The position numbers were made by a program, and so were the translations under genes. A stretch of 64,000 nt of DNA from Haloferax elongans ATCC BAA-1513 (GTDB lineage Archaea > Halobacteriota > Halobacteria > Halobacteriales > Haloferacaceae): positions 64,253-128,252 of the forward strand of contig NZ_AOLK01000021.1 of the NCBI RefSeq assembly GCF_000336755.1, read 5' to 3'. Of this stretch, positions 25,135 through 34,205 are shown one piece after another; position 1 is the first letter of the stretch, and every line of letters starts with the position of its first letter. The notes beneath the pieces are model-generated. The model was not told the origin of the DNA and did no database searches. It worked only from the letters and a program-made list of their open reading frames with translations.

Positions 25135-26382
25135 TTACTCGTACAGCGGGTGGTCGTCGCAGAGTTCCTGCACGCGCTCGGAGACCTCGGCGAGCACGTC
25201 CTCGTCGTCGTGGTTGTTGACGACTTTCACGATGAGTTCGCCGACTTCGCGGGTCTCTTCTTCGCCGAAGCCGCGAGTCGTGAGACCGGGCGTGCCCGCG
25301 CGGATGCCACTCGGGTTGAACGCCGAGCGCGTCTCGCCGGGGACGGTGTTCGCGTTGAGGACGATACCCGTCGATTCAAGGGCGTCTTCTGCGTCGCCAC
25401 CGGTGAGGTCCGGGTGGGAGTCGCGCAGGTCGACGAGGACGAGGTGCGTGTCGGTGCCGCCGGAGACGACGGTGAGACCGTGGTCCTGGAACGTCTCAGC
25501 GAGGACTTTCGCGTTGTCGACGACCTGTTGGGCGTACTCCTCGAATTCGGGCTGGAGCGCCTCTTCGAAGCCGACCGCTTTGCCGGCGATGTTGTGCATG
25601 AGGGGGCCGCCCTGCCCGCCGGGGAAGACGGCGGAGTCGATGTCGGAGGCGTATTCGTCTTTGCACATGATGATGCCACCGCGACCGGCGCGGATGGTCT
25701 TGTGCGTCGAACCGGTGACGAAGTCGGCGATGCCGACCGGCGACGGGTGGACGCCTGCGGCGACGAGGCCCGTGATGTGGGCGATGTCGGCGAGGTGCAG
25801 CGCGTCGACGGAGTCGGCGACGTCCTGAATCGTCTCCCACTCGACGGCGCGCGGGTACGCGGAGTAGCCGGAGACGATGATGTCCGGTTCGAACTCCTCG
25901 GCCTTTTCAGCCAACTGGTCGTAGTCGATGTAGCCCGTCTCGGCGTCGACTTCGTACTGCTCGACGTCGTAGAGCTTGCCCGTGAAGTTCGCGGGGTGAC
26001 CGTGGCTCAGGTGGCCGCCGTGGGTCAAGTCGAGCGAGAGAATCTTGTCGCCCGGTTCGAGCATGGCGAGGTAGACGCCCATGTTCGCCTGCGTGCCGGA
26101 GTGCGGCTGGACGTTGACGTGTTCTGCGCCCCAGAGTTCTGTGGCGCGCTCGATAGCGAGGTTCTCGACCTCGTCGGCGTACTCACAGCCAGCGTAGTAG
26201 CGCTTGCCGGGATAGCCTTCTGCGTACTTGTTCGTCAGGGCACTCCCCTGCGCTTCGAGGACCGCTTTGCTGACGTGGTTCTCGGACGCAATCATCGCGA
26301 GCGTGTCGCGTTGGCGTTCGACCTCGCCTTCGAGGGCATCTGCCACTGCGGGGTCGACGTCGCGGACGTGGCTGTAGTCCAT
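25135..26382 (-). CDS. glyA: serine hydroxymethyltransferase
   Basis: A 415-residue PLP enzyme matching GlyA throughout: MIASENHVSKAVLEAQGS, TNKYAEGYPGKRYYAGCEY, VNVQPHSGTQANMGVYLA, the PLP-Lys motif in FVTGSTHKTIRAGRGG and the C-terminal TRSAFNPSGIRAGTPGLTTR. It makes glycine and methylene-tetrahydrofolate from serine, feeding FolD. It is divergent from the tbsP-like gene across 382 bp of AT-rich DNA. Confidence 0.97.
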   Translation of the reverse strand: MDYSHVRDVDPAVADALEGEVERQRDTLAMIASENHVSKAVLEAQGSALTNKYAEGYPGKRYYAGCEYADEVENLAIERATELWGAEHVNVQPHSGTQANMGVYLAMLEPGDKILSLDLTHGGHLSHGHPANFTGKLYDVEQYEVDAETGYIDYDQLAEKAEEFEPDIIVSGYSAYPRAVEWETIQDVADSVDALHLADIAHITGLVAAGVHPSPVGIADFVTGSTHKTIRAGRGGIIMCKDEYASDIDSAVFPGGQGGPLMHNIAGKAVGFEEALQPEFEEYAQQVVDNAKVLAETFQDHGLTVVSGGTDTHLVLVDLRDSHPDLTGGDAEDALESTGIVLNANTVPGETRSAFNPSGIRAGTPGLTTRGFGEEETREVGELIVKVVNNHDDEDVLAEVSERVQELCDDHPLYE

Positions 26383-26764
26383 GTTGTAGTATCAATCACA
26401 ATCAGCGCATAAATGTGTCCTCTTTGGCCACGCTTTCCGGTGTCGTATTACAAGTATGTGCACAAATTAGGCGTCCAAACCGTGTCACACATGCACGAAC
26501 AAGCCGAACTGCCCTGCTTACCTTTCGGTCCGGGACGGCGTTCGAGACGGGACGATTTCCCGCTGTTCGACCTCCTTTTCTCTGTGGTCTGTTCCGCTGC
26601 GTTCACCTTCTCGGACAGTGGTTTTCGCCCTCTTAACTAGACGTAAAATTTCTGAATCGGTTTGCTCAATTCTCCCAAGAGATAGTTGTTACAATGCGAT
26701 AACTGAGACGTTCCGATAGTACGGTTACGTTAATATTAAATATATTACCCGCGATATTGAGTAT
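26383..26764. other. 382-bp divergent intergenic region (glyA / tbsP-like)
   Basis: No gene is supported. The short open frames have no family features. The right end is AT-rich and contains the tbsP promoter. The middle (about 26500-26600) has ordinary GC content but no visible function. Confidence 0.5.
26730..26746 (+). promoter_or_regulatory. AT-rich promoter/operator of the tbsP-like gene
   Basis: Contains the palindrome TTAATATTAA (26730-26739) running into ATATATTA, centred about 27 nt before the ATG at 26765. It serves as the TATA region and, being palindromic, could be an autoregulatory site. Confidence 0.5.
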
Positions 26765-27595
26765 ATGGCTATTCGTTCTAATCTGCTCGCAGAGGGGGTA
26801 GAGGATATCATATCCTCTGTCCTCTCTTCGACGGCAGACGAGGTCCTCGTGGTAAACCCAACCGCCGAGGTTATCGAAGGGCTCGTCACTGTGGCGACGA
26901 GTCTCGAAGACGGCGACCACCCGACGATTCGACTCGTCGCAGACGAACCCGTCCTGAAAGACGTCATGGACGACTTCATCGTCGCGTCGAACGCTGCCGA
27001 CCTCATCGTCGCGGAGACGCTCTCGCTTCGGACCGCACAGGACGACGTCGAAAACACACTGTTCGTCACGCCGAACTCGGTCGTCGCGCTCGTCGGCGCG
27101 GGCGGCAAAGTCGCCGGACTCGTCACCGACGACGAGTCGTTCGTCGAGACGGCGTTCGAAGCACACCAGGAACGCTGGGAGGATGCCCCGGAATTCAAGC
27201 TTCGGACGCCGGCGCTCTCGCGTGTCCGCGAAACCCTCGCCGAAGACATCAACGAAGAGACGTTGACGGACTTCGACGCTGTGCTCGGTTCGCTGTCGTC
27301 GGCCCGTGGCGACGGCGACGGCCTCGACGAAGTGACCATCTCGCTTCTCGTCGCCGCCCGCAACAACGTCCTGCTCTACGACATCTCGAAGTGGGGCGAA
27401 GACGTCGGTATCGCGAGCAAGGCGACGTTCTCTCGCACGAAGACCAAACTCGAAGACACCGGTCTCATCGACACCGAGAAAGTCCCCATCGACGTGGGTC
27501 GTCCGCGCCTGCGCCTGAAACTCGGCGACGACCGACTCGCCGACGCGGAAAACGACGAACTCGCGGGCATCGCACAGGAACTGCTCGAAGCCTAA
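26765..27595 (+). CDS. tbsP: TbsP-like (DUF5821) transcriptional regulator
   Basis: A 276-residue protein. The N-terminal two-thirds resembles an alpha/beta sensor domain (EDIISSVLSSTADEVLVVNP, then VVALVGAGGKVAGLVTDDES). The C-terminal part carries a winged helix (EVTISLLVAARNNVLLYDIS, WGEDVGIASKATFSRTKTKL, then the wing VPIDVGRPRLRLKLG). From memory this matches the haloarchaeal DUF5821 regulator TbsP, reported to act with TrmB on gapII expression in Haloferax. I hold the family call firmly and the target less so. It has a leaderless promoter, and the YcaO gene follows after 51 bp. Confidence 0.78.
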   Translation: MAIRSNLLAEGVEDIISSVLSSTADEVLVVNPTAEVIEGLVTVATSLEDGDHPTIRLVADEPVLKDVMDDFIVASNAADLIVAETLSLRTAQDDVENTLFVTPNSVVALVGAGGKVAGLVTDDESFVETAFEAHQERWEDAPEFKLRTPALSRVRETLAEDINEETLTDFDAVLGSLSSARGDGDGLDEVTISLLVAARNNVLLYDISKWGEDVGIASKATFSRTKTKLEDTGLIDTEKVPIDVGRPRLRLKLGDDRLADAENDELAGIAQELLEA

Positions 27596-27646
27596 CCGGC
27601 TGTCGAGACCCGCCGCTTTTTCTCCTCGCCGTCCCTCGTCGCGGGC

Positions 27647-29335
27647 ATGAACATCGGACTCGTCGGGAGCGGTCCCGCCGCCGAGTCGATTCGCGCCGCG
27701 TGTGCCGACATCGACGCCTCGGTCACCGAGACAGACGCAGATGCGCTCGACGACTTCGACCTCGGGTTCGTCGTCGCACCGACTGGCCACGACGCGTTTG
27801 CTGCGGCAGACGCGACCGCAGAACGGTGGTTGGCAGTCGAAGTCGGTGGCGTCGGTGGGCACGCAGTCCCCGAACTCGACGCTGCGGTGTCGGCATTCGA
27901 CCCCGCCAGTGGCGGCTTCGACGACCTTCGTGCTCGCGTCGCATCGACCACTGAGTCGAGCGGCCGCCCATCGGGCGGTAGAGCAGCGGTTCGCCTCGCC
28001 GGTGCTATCGCCGGTCGCCGCGGTGTGTCGCTTCTCTCGGGCGATGACATCGCGGGCACCGTGGTCGAAGTGCCCGGGCGCGAGCGCTCGTTCTTGCCCA
28101 CTCCGTCTCCGACCGACCGGGACCGGGCTCTCAGACGCGACTTCCGGGCGGTCGAGCTGGACGACGCGCTCTCGCGGGCGGAGTTGGCCGTCGACGACAG
28201 ACTCGGCATCGTCACGCAGGTCGGCGAGCGAGAGTCGTTCCCAATTCCGTACTACGTCGCGCAGACCGCCGACACGACGACCTATAGCGACACCCGTGCG
28301 GCGGAGTTCGCTGGCGGCGCTGCCGCCGGGTGGGACGAAGCGTACATGAAGGCGCTGGGCGAGGCGCTCGAACGCTACGCTGCGGGCGTCTATCGCGCGA
28401 GCGAGTTCACGGTCGCACCCGCTTCGTCGCAACCGGGTGCCGTCGCGCCGAGTCGCTTCGTTCGTCCCGACTCCTATCGCGACCCCGACCCAGGCGAGTC
28501 GATTCAGTGGGTTGCGGGCGAGCACCTCGAAACGGGTGACCGCGTTTCGCTCCCCGCAGAGTTTGTCCACTACCCGCCGCCGACAGAGCGTCACAAGCCG
28601 TCGATTACGACGGGGCTCGGACTCGGAAACTCCGGGACGGAGGCACTGCTCTCTGGACTCTACGAGACTATCGAGCGCGACGCGACGATGCTCGCGTGGT
28701 ACTCGACGTTCGAGCCACTCGGACTCGACGTCGACGACGAGGCGTTCGAGACGCTCTCTGCACGGGCCCGTTCCGAGGACTTGGACGTGACTGCACTGCT
28801 CGTGACACAGGACATCGACGTGCCTGTCGTCGCTGTCGCAGTCCACCGCGACGACGAGTGGCCGAAGTTCGCCATGGGGTCGGGCGCAAGTCTCGACCCG
28901 AATGACGCCGCGCGGTCCGCACTCGCCGAGGCGATTCAGAACTGGACCGAACTCCGTGGGATGGGCCCCGAGCAGGCGGCAAAGCAGGGTGGCGCAATTG
29001 GAACGTACGCCGACTTCCCAGAGCCTGCACAGGACTTCGTCTCGCCGGACGCGACGATTCCCGCGTCGTCGGTGGGTCCAGATGCGGTTCCAACAGGGGA
29101 AGACGAACTCGACGCAGTGGTCGAACGCGTGACCGACGCCGGTCTCGACGCCTACGCGGCACGCATCACGCCGCGAGACGTGGAGCAGTTAGGATTCGAA
29201 GCCGTGCGGGTGCTGGTACCGGAAGCGCAACCGCTGTTCATCGGCGAGCCCTACTTCGCCGAGCGTGCCGAGTCCGTCCCGCGCGACCTCGGCTTCGAAC
29301 CACAGTTGGACCGCGAGTTCCACCCGTTCCCGTAG
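27647..29335 (+). CDS. YcaO-domain protein with N-terminal E1-like/TfuA-like region
   Basis: A 562-residue protein. Residues 1-100 form an alpha/beta region (MNIGLVGSGPAAESIRAACA, with no ThiF Cys pairs). The YcaO domain covers about residues 170-480. The ATP/Mg-binding acidic motifs are visible: KALGEALERYAAG (about 235-247), GLYETIERDATM (337-348) and ALAEAIQNW (about residue 430). YcaO enzymes activate peptide amides with ATP to make azolines, thioamides or amidines. In archaea some act on proteins rather than bacteriocin precursors. No precursor peptide, TfuA partner or dehydrogenase gene is adjacent, so the target is unknown. It lies 51 bp after the tbsP-like gene and may share its transcript. 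Confidence 0.87.
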   Translation: MNIGLVGSGPAAESIRAACADIDASVTETDADALDDFDLGFVVAPTGHDAFAAADATAERWLAVEVGGVGGHAVPELDAAVSAFDPASGGFDDLRARVASTTESSGRPSGGRAAVRLAGAIAGRRGVSLLSGDDIAGTVVEVPGRERSFLPTPSPTDRDRALRRDFRAVELDDALSRAELAVDDRLGIVTQVGERESFPIPYYVAQTADTTTYSDTRAAEFAGGAAAGWDEAYMKALGEALERYAAGVYRASEFTVAPASSQPGAVAPSRFVRPDSYRDPDPGESIQWVAGEHLETGDRVSLPAEFVHYPPPTERHKPSITTGLGLGNSGTEALLSGLYETIERDATMLAWYSTFEPLGLDVDDEAFETLSARARSEDLDVTALLVTQDIDVPVVAVAVHRDDEWPKFAMGSGASLDPNDAARSALAEAIQNWTELRGMGPEQAAKQGGAIGTYADFPEPAQDFVSPDATIPASSVGPDAVPTGEDELDAVVERVTDAGLDAYAARITPRDVEQLGFEAVRVLVPEAQPLFIGEPYFAERAESVPRDLGFEPQLDREFHPFP

Positions 29336-29383
29336 AAAACAGTCGCTCACTGAAAATGGGCTGACAGCCAGCACACGACTCCT

Positions 29384-29422
29384 CGCGCGGCGGTGTGCCG
29401 GACACCCGCTGGCCGCCGCGCG
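29384..29422. terminator. nested hairpin between convergent ycaO and DUF63 genes
   Basis: Outer arms CGCGCGGCGG (29384-29393) and CCGCCGCGCG (29413-29422) are perfect. An alternative stem GGTGT/ACACC (29392-29396 and 29402-29406) lies inside. Its position in a 196-bp convergent gap suits a bidirectional terminator or a structured RNA. No T-run follows. Confidence 0.4.
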
Positions 29423-29531
29423 GTAACAGTCACATCGTGGTCGGTCTGGCTGCGGATTCGTATATGAATCTCCGGGGCAGAAAGCGAAAGCCGAGATGGT
29501 GCGTGTGGTCGAGAAAAGAGTCGGCTACCGT

Positions 29532-30671
29532 TTAGACGCCGAACGTCGCACGGAGCATGTCACGCGTTCCGGGCCCGAGGCCGACCGCGAGGACGGCGAT
29601 GAGCAACAAGATTGCGTAGCGCGGACTCTCCTCGAATATCTGTTCGTCGAACACCCAGATGACTGCCGTGGCGGCGACGAGTTTGACGAGCAGGAACGGC
29701 CACGCGTCACCGGTGATGGCGAGAACTGAATCGGGAAGCGTCGAGGCGGTGATATCGACGACCGCTTGATTGACCGGGTGTTTGGGGATGAGGTTGTTGC
29801 CAGCGCCGATTGCGGTCATCCAGTTGAGGCCGACCACGTTGGCGACGCCGTCGACAGCGTGGCCCCAGAGGACCATGAGCCCGATTTTTCCGGTCCCCTT
29901 GTTCACGTCGGGTGCGAAGCGCTCGATAAGCCACCACGCTGCGGCGGCGGCGACGGTCGACCCGAGGAGGATGACGACCAGAACCTGCGGGTAGAACGTC
30001 GCACCCTGCGAACCGGTCAGGCCGGCCCACAGGAGGTACGCGAGACTGACCGCGAGAACTGCGACACCCGCACCGAACAGGGGTTTCACGTAGTCGTCGA
30101 TGAGGCCCGAGCGTTCGGCGGTGACGCTGCCGACGACCGCGACGAGCGTGATTGCGAAGACGGTCACGTAGATGACCGGGCTGATGATGAGCGTGTTCAC
30201 GGGGTAGGTGATGAGGGCGTCGGCCACGCCGGGGGTGTCGTTCGCGTCCTCGATGACGCGGAACGCGCCGCCGAAGAACATGAACGGGACGAGCGAGAAG
30301 AAAAACCGCGGGTCGTCGCCGATGTCGAGGCGGCGAAGGAGGAAGACGACACCCGTGAGTGCGATGATGAGCGTCACCATGTAGCCGACTTCCGAGACGA
30401 GCGTGTAGCCGGGGTATGCGACGGGTTCGACGGCGGCCGCACAGGCCGATGCGCTATCGAGGTACTGTGTGATGCCCTCAGCGCGGGTGGCACATACTGC
30501 CGAGTTCGCGTCTGCCTGTACTGGGCCCCAGAAGTAGTGCCAAATGAAGCCGTCGTAGACGACGCGAGGGAACGCGAGCGACCCGCCGACGAGTGCGACG
30601 AGGATGGCCACGACACCGACGCCCCAGAGGCGCTCGGGGTCGAGACCGGTTCGCTCTGCTACCGTTGCCAT
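29532..30671 (-). CDS. DUF63 family membrane protein
   Basis: A 379-residue protein with about nine hydrophobic helices. The family pattern is clear: [13 protein letters not shown] near the start, [71 protein letters not shown] and [15 protein letters not shown]63 is an archaeal family of unknown function. The start [17 protein letters not shown] is preferred over an ATG 22 codons upstream, which would extend into the gap. It follows the Lrp gene on the same strand after 84 bp. Confidence 0.9.
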   Translation of the reverse strand: MATVAERTGLDPERLWGVGVVAILVALVGGSLAFPRVVYDGFIWHYFWGPVQADANSAVCATRAEGITQYLDSASACAAAVEPVAYPGYTLVSEVGYMVTLIIALTGVVFLLRRLDIGDDPRFFFSLVPFMFFGGAFRVIEDANDTPGVADALITYPVNTLIISPVIYVTVFAITLVAVVGSVTAERSGLIDDYVKPLFGAGVAVLAVSLAYLLWAGLTGSQGATFYPQVLVVILLGSTVAAAAAWWLIERFAPDVNKGTGKIGLMVLWGHAVDGVANVVGLNWMTAIGAGNNLIPKHPVNQAVVDITASTLPDSVLAITGDAWPFLLVKLVAATAVIWVFDEQIFEESPRYAILLLIAVLAVGLGPGTRDMLRATFGV

Positions 30672-30755
30672 AGCCAAATCCCCGACGCCGGGACTGTTTA
30701 GGGTTCCGGTCTTTCGCACGCGCGGCGCACTGGCCACGGAACCCCGCTCGTGGCT

Positions 30756-31226
30756 TCAGCCTTCGTCGTCGGGGTCCTGAATCGGCAAGACGGGGTCGTC
30801 GTACTCGGTTCCGAGGATGACCATCGTCTGCGACCGAGAAAAGCCCTTGAGCTCTGCGACGTGGTCGAACATGAGTTCGCGAAGCGCGTCGGTGTCCTCG
30901 GCGTAGATTCGGAGAATCACGTCCCACTCACCGGTCGTCAGGTGAATCTCTTGGACGCCCTCGATATCGCGGAGTTGCTGAAGCGCCTCCTTTTCGTGGC
31001 CTTGTTTGACGCGAAAGCCCACTAGCGCCGAGGTACCGAGGCCGACTTCCCGAGCGTCCACACTCGCGTGGTAGCCCTCGATGACGCCGGCGTCTTCCAT
31101 TCGACCGACTCGGTCGTGGACCGTCGCGCTCGACATGTCGATTTGGCGGGCAATTTCACTGAACGGAGTCCGTGCATCCTCCATCAAGATACGGAGAATT
31201 GCCCGGTCCGTATCGTCGAGTTCCAT
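30756..31226 (-). CDS. Lrp/AsnC-family transcriptional regulator
   Basis: A 156-residue protein. The N-terminal helix-turn-helix reads MELDDTDRAILRILMEDART, then FSEIARQIDMSSATVHDRVG. The C-terminal AsnC effector domain contains TSALVGFRVKQGHEKEALQQ, then EIHLTTGEWDVILRIYAED. Such proteins form octamers and respond to amino acids. The DUF63 gene downstream may be a target, which is inference only. ATG 31226 fits the family; an upstream in-frame start at 31250 is unlikely. Confidence 0.92.
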   Translation of the reverse strand: MELDDTDRAILRILMEDARTPFSEIARQIDMSSATVHDRVGRMEDAGVIEGYHASVDAREVGLGTSALVGFRVKQGHEKEALQQLRDIEGVQEIHLTTGEWDVILRIYAEDTDALRELMFDHVAELKGFSRSQTMVILGTEYDDPVLPIQDPDDEG

Positions 31227-31307
31227 GCCACCCCTTTCACGGGGGGCCAACTTCCCCCTTGCGGATGTGATACATTAAGACGTCAACGAAATGACGATGG
31301 TCGTTCG

Positions 31308-32102
31308 CTATGATTCTATCTCACGTGCCGCATCGAGCAGCGTGTCGTGGATGTGGCCGTTCGACGCGACGAGTCCCTGTGAGTCGTGTCGCCACTCGTT
31401 GCCTTCGAGGTCGGTGACAGTGCCGCCAGCCATTCGGACGAGGTGGACGCCAGCGACGGAGTCCCACGGGTTCGCCTGCTTGTTCGTGACGACGCCGTCG
31501 AGCGCACCGTCGGCGAGGAACGAGAGTACGACTTGCATGCTTCCGTAGCGTCGGATGTCGCCGAATCGGGTGACGAGCGCCTCTGTCGCCGCCGCGTACT
31601 CGTCGCGGGCGTCGAAGTCCCACCAGAAGGTCGGACAGACAGTACACGTCTCGGGGTCGTTGCGTTGACTCACGGAAATCTGTTGGCCGTTTCTGTAGGC
31701 ACGCTCACTGTCGGCGGCGTAGAGGTCTTCCATCGCAGGCAAGGAGTTCGCCGCCGCAACCGGTTCGCCGTCCAGCACTGCCGCGACGGATGTGGCCCAA
31801 ACCGGGACATTTCGGACGAAGTTGTTCGTCCCGTCGATAGGGTCGACAATCCACGACGCGCCGCTGTCTGGGACTTCCTTCAGCTCGTCTTCTTCCTCGC
31901 CGACGATGGCATCGTCGGGGTATGCCCCACGAATTCGTTCGACGACCCGTTTCTGGGCGTCGCGGTCGGCTTGGGTGACGACGTCCGTCTTTCCTCCCTT
32001 CTTCTCTACGTCGATACCCGTACGGAACGCTCGGCGGGCGACTGCGCCGCCGTCGCGCGCTGCTCGTTGTGCTCGGTCTGCGCGAGCATCGAAATCGTCC
32101 AT
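31308..32102 (-). CDS. inositol monophosphatase / fructose-1,6-bisphosphatase family phosphatase
   Basis: A 264-residue protein. Metal-binding motifs are VGEEED (about 67-72), WIVDPIDGTNNFVR (84-97) and NPWDSVAG near residue 212. Members dephosphorylate inositol phosphate, fructose bisphosphate or NADP, and the archaeal ones are often bifunctional. The start MDDFDARADRAQRAAR matches the family helix. Upstream in-frame codons (to 32183) look non-coding. Confidence 0.9.
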   Translation of the reverse strand: MDDFDARADRAQRAARDGGAVARRAFRTGIDVEKKGGKTDVVTQADRDAQKRVVERIRGAYPDDAIVGEEEDELKEVPDSGASWIVDPIDGTNNFVRNVPVWATSVAAVLDGEPVAAANSLPAMEDLYAADSERAYRNGQQISVSQRNDPETCTVCPTFWWDFDARDEYAAATEALVTRFGDIRRYGSMQVVLSFLADGALDGVVTNKQANPWDSVAGVHLVRMAGGTVTDLEGNEWRHDSQGLVASNGHIHDTLLDAAREIES

Positions 32103-32249
32103 GGAGGAGACAGTGACGGGAAGCCGCCTATATCCACCGACCGATGTCCGACTGCGCCCACCGACCCCATCGCCTGCGACCATCGAACCTGACGCAAGCC
32201 TCCCGTACTTCTCCCATGCTTAACAGGCTCGCCAGTCTATCTTTGCTTC

Positions 32250-32528
32250 GTGAGCAACACCGCTGACCTCCCAGCGTCCGTCCGAGAGCCCCTCGCGACA
32301 GCACTCCACGAGGCGCGGGACGCAGTCAGGAGTGGGGACGTCGAGACTGCGTACGACCGGCTGAATACGGTCTCGCGAATCCTCCGAGCCAAGGTTCCAC
32401 CGGGGATGACCCACGACCGATTGGTCCACGGGGTTGCGGCGGTCGAACGAACCGCCGCGGACGAACCGCTCGTGGCGTCGGAGTACCTCCGAGCGATGAA
32501 ATCGATAGTCGAAACGGCAGAGGAATAG
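32250..32528 (+). CDS. small helical protein of unknown function (92 aa)
   Basis: Begins at GTG (VSNTADLPASVREPLATALHE as read by the ribosome with Met). It is nearly all helical: ALHEARDAVRSGDVETAYDRL, then GVAAVERTAADEPLVASEYL. The helix pair with DVETAYDRLNTV looks TPR-like, but a single repeat is not proof. A GCTTAAC element about 30 nt upstream supports a leaderless start. It is divergent from the IMPase-family gene. No function can be given. Confidence 0.55.
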   Translation: MSNTADLPASVREPLATALHEARDAVRSGDVETAYDRLNTVSRILRAKVPPGMTHDRLVHGVAAVERTAADEPLVASEYLRAMKSIVETAEE

Positions 32529-33284
32529 TCGTAGCCGCAATTCAAACGTCGCAGTGGTCACTCGGGAGCCGAAACGCTGGGAGTCGAGACGTTCGTCGTC
32601 GTGTACGAACGCGCCGCTCGCGGTGTAGAAATCGAAGAACGCCAGAAATCGCAATTAGAACCCGGACGGAAGACGTTTTCCACAACCCTCACGGCCTTTT
32701 TCGGCTTGCGCCGACTTCCCGAACTCCGATTTCTCGTGGTCCGGTACTTGGCCTTCCTGCCACTCGCTTGCAGAGTGGATAACGGGGCTGATTCGGTTCT
32801 TCTTCGACACTTTGACCTCGTCTTCCTATTACGAAAGACTCGGTGTTCGTGCCGATTCCATTCCTCCCCATCTGGCGATGGGTACCATCGTCGATGCCTT
32901 TCACACCGCCCGATAGATTCGGTTTGGTCATCCGGTGCGTCCTTGCGCTTCCGGCAACCTTACAGTAGGGCGAGTAACATAATGAATATTTCTGATAAAC
33001 TCTGGTACGTCGCGTCCGATTGAAACTCGTCCGTGCGTGAATGTCGCTCGTTGGAGGGTAGTTGCGGTGTGTCTACTGACTATCCTGTGGGCTCTCATCC
33101 TCGTTATGTTGGCTGATTTTCACCAGAAACGTGGTCTGTTCGGTTGGTGCTTCGAACACCTAGCGAGCGTCACGAACACCGGTAGAAGAGCGAGGGGAGG
33201 TATTTGAACCACGGTCTTTACGCTCCCTGATTCAACTCCCTCTGGACACACATGGCACTCGTCACGTTGTTTCTCGGCACAAGT
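32529..33284. other. 756-bp gene-poor stretch left of tRNA-Leu
   Basis: No convincing gene on either strand. The open frames at 32601-33023 and 32689-32931 have random-looking composition. Base composition is lower in GC than the flanks in places (for example 32980-33000), and a 25-nt tRNA-Leu 3'-end fragment lies at 33190-33214. Together this suggests degraded DNA at a former integration site. Confidence 0.45.
33190..33214 (-). repeat. partial tRNA-Leu 3' end (T-arm and acceptor fragment)
   Basis: Plus-strand GCGAGGGGAGGTATTTGAAC followed by CACGG. It matches the 3' end of tRNA-Leu at 33285-33310 with one substitution and one missing C, 95 bp away in the same orientation. It fits an attachment-site remnant. 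Confidence 0.6.
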
Positions 33285-33367
33285 GCGAGGGGAGGGATTT
33301 GAACCCACGGACCCCTACGGGAGCGGATCTTGAGTCCGCCGCTTTTTCCTAACTTAGCTACCCTCGC
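33285..33367 (-). tRNA. tRNA-Leu (CAA)
   Basis: An 83-nt gene on the minus strand. The acceptor stem is GCGAGGG/CCCTCGC, the anticodon stem GCGGA/TCCGC encloses CTCAAGA with anticodon CAA, the variable arm is long as in class II tRNAs, and the T-loop is TTCAAAT. It reads UUG codons. One T-T mismatch is visible in the T stem. The 3' CCA is not encoded. No intron is seen. A 25-nt copy of its 3' end lies 95 bp to the left. Confidence 0.93.
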
Positions 33368-33412
33368 GCGTATGGAAGTTGGTCCGGGTGGCCGCTAAAA
33401 CGTTGCGAATCG

Positions 33413-33517
33413 TCAGACGACGGTTCCGACCATCTGGACGACGACCATCCCCCCGGCCAAAATGCCACCAACGCCCGCGAGACCGCTGCCCTCGAACGCT
33501 GTTAGGCGGGGTCCCAC
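33413..33517 (-). CDS. possible 34-aa membrane peptide
   Basis: A short frame from GTG 33517 to TGA at 33413-33415 encodes a Gly/Val-rich hydrophobic peptide ([20 protein letters not shown] and then VGTVV). It lies in the 250-bp gap between tRNA-Leu and the DUF309 gene. The Gly-zipper-like helix is plausible, but the start is uncertain (another GTG two codons earlier) and no homologue can be named. Confidence 0.3.
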   Translation of the reverse strand: MGPRLTAFEGSGLAGVGGILAGGMVVVQMVGTVV

Positions 33518-33618
33518 GCACACGACGCGCCGGTGGTGAGTTCCTCCTCCGTGAAAAGCCCGCGGCGGAGAGAGCCGTCACCGATGGAGTTACCGGACCA
33601 CACGTCGGTAGTACCCGT

Positions 33619-34104
33619 ATGGACGAACACACCCGCGACCCGAGTGTTGCCCCGCCGCTCGGGAACCCCACGGGGTGGAACGAAGATATTCGGATGTGGG
33701 ACCACGCGACCCTCCGCAAAGCCGTCGAACACGGTGTCAGATTGTTCAACGCCGGTGACTTCCACGAGAGCCACGACTGCTTCGAAATCGAGTGGTACAA
33801 CTACGGCGCGGGTACCACCGAAAGCGCGTTCCTCCACGGAATGGTGCAGGTCGCAGCGGGCGCGTACAAGCACTTCGACTTCGAAGATGACGCGGGGATG
33901 CGGTCGCTCTTCGGGACGTCGCTGGACTACCTTCGAGGGACGCCCAGTGACTTCTACGGCGTGGACGTAGACGACGTTCGAGAGACGCTTCGAACCGCGC
34001 TCGACGACCCGACCGTCCTCCACGGGTGGCAGATTAGCATCGATGGCCAACTGGCGACTGCGTACCCGGCAGACTACGAATATGTCGAGGAACTCGACCA
34101 CTGA
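33619..34104 (+). CDS. DUF309 family protein
   Basis: A 161-residue protein starting [17 protein letters not shown]. The DUF309 core is visible: [50 protein letters not shown] and [20 protein letters not shown]309 proteins are small helical proteins of unknown function; the conserved His and Glu residues (F-H-E-x-H-D-x-x-E-x-x-W) could line an active site. The open frame upstream of 33619 is Arg-rich and non-coding in character. Confidence 0.87.
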   Translation: MDEHTRDPSVAPPLGNPTGWNEDIRMWDHATLRKAVEHGVRLFNAGDFHESHDCFEIEWYNYGAGTTESAFLHGMVQVAAGAYKHFDFEDDAGMRSLFGTSLDYLRGTPSDFYGVDVDDVRETLRTALDDPTVLHGWQISIDGQLATAYPADYEYVEELDH

Positions 34105-34205
34105 GGTGGTACCGACACCGAATTCATTTTCCCCGACACTTGAGGGTGAATTTCCCGTATCACAGAATGTAAAACTCCATTAGCCTCCGGTTCTTGAACC
34201 CAGCA

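Noticed and set aside
26413..26640. 75-codon frame between glyA and the tbsP-like gene; possible rRNA fragment
   Set aside because: It is rich in Phe, Cys and Arg, with no conserved features. The segment did not match the 5S rRNA pattern I know.
26666..28846. 726-codon open frame on the minus strand
   Set aside because: It is antisense to the tbsP-like and ycaO genes, Arg/Asp/Val-rich, with no family features. Long antisense frames are normal in GC-rich haloarchaeal DNA.
32601..33023. 140-codon frame left of tRNA-Leu
   Set aside because: It is low in acidic residues, with no domain and poor codon bias. It is more likely degraded DNA.
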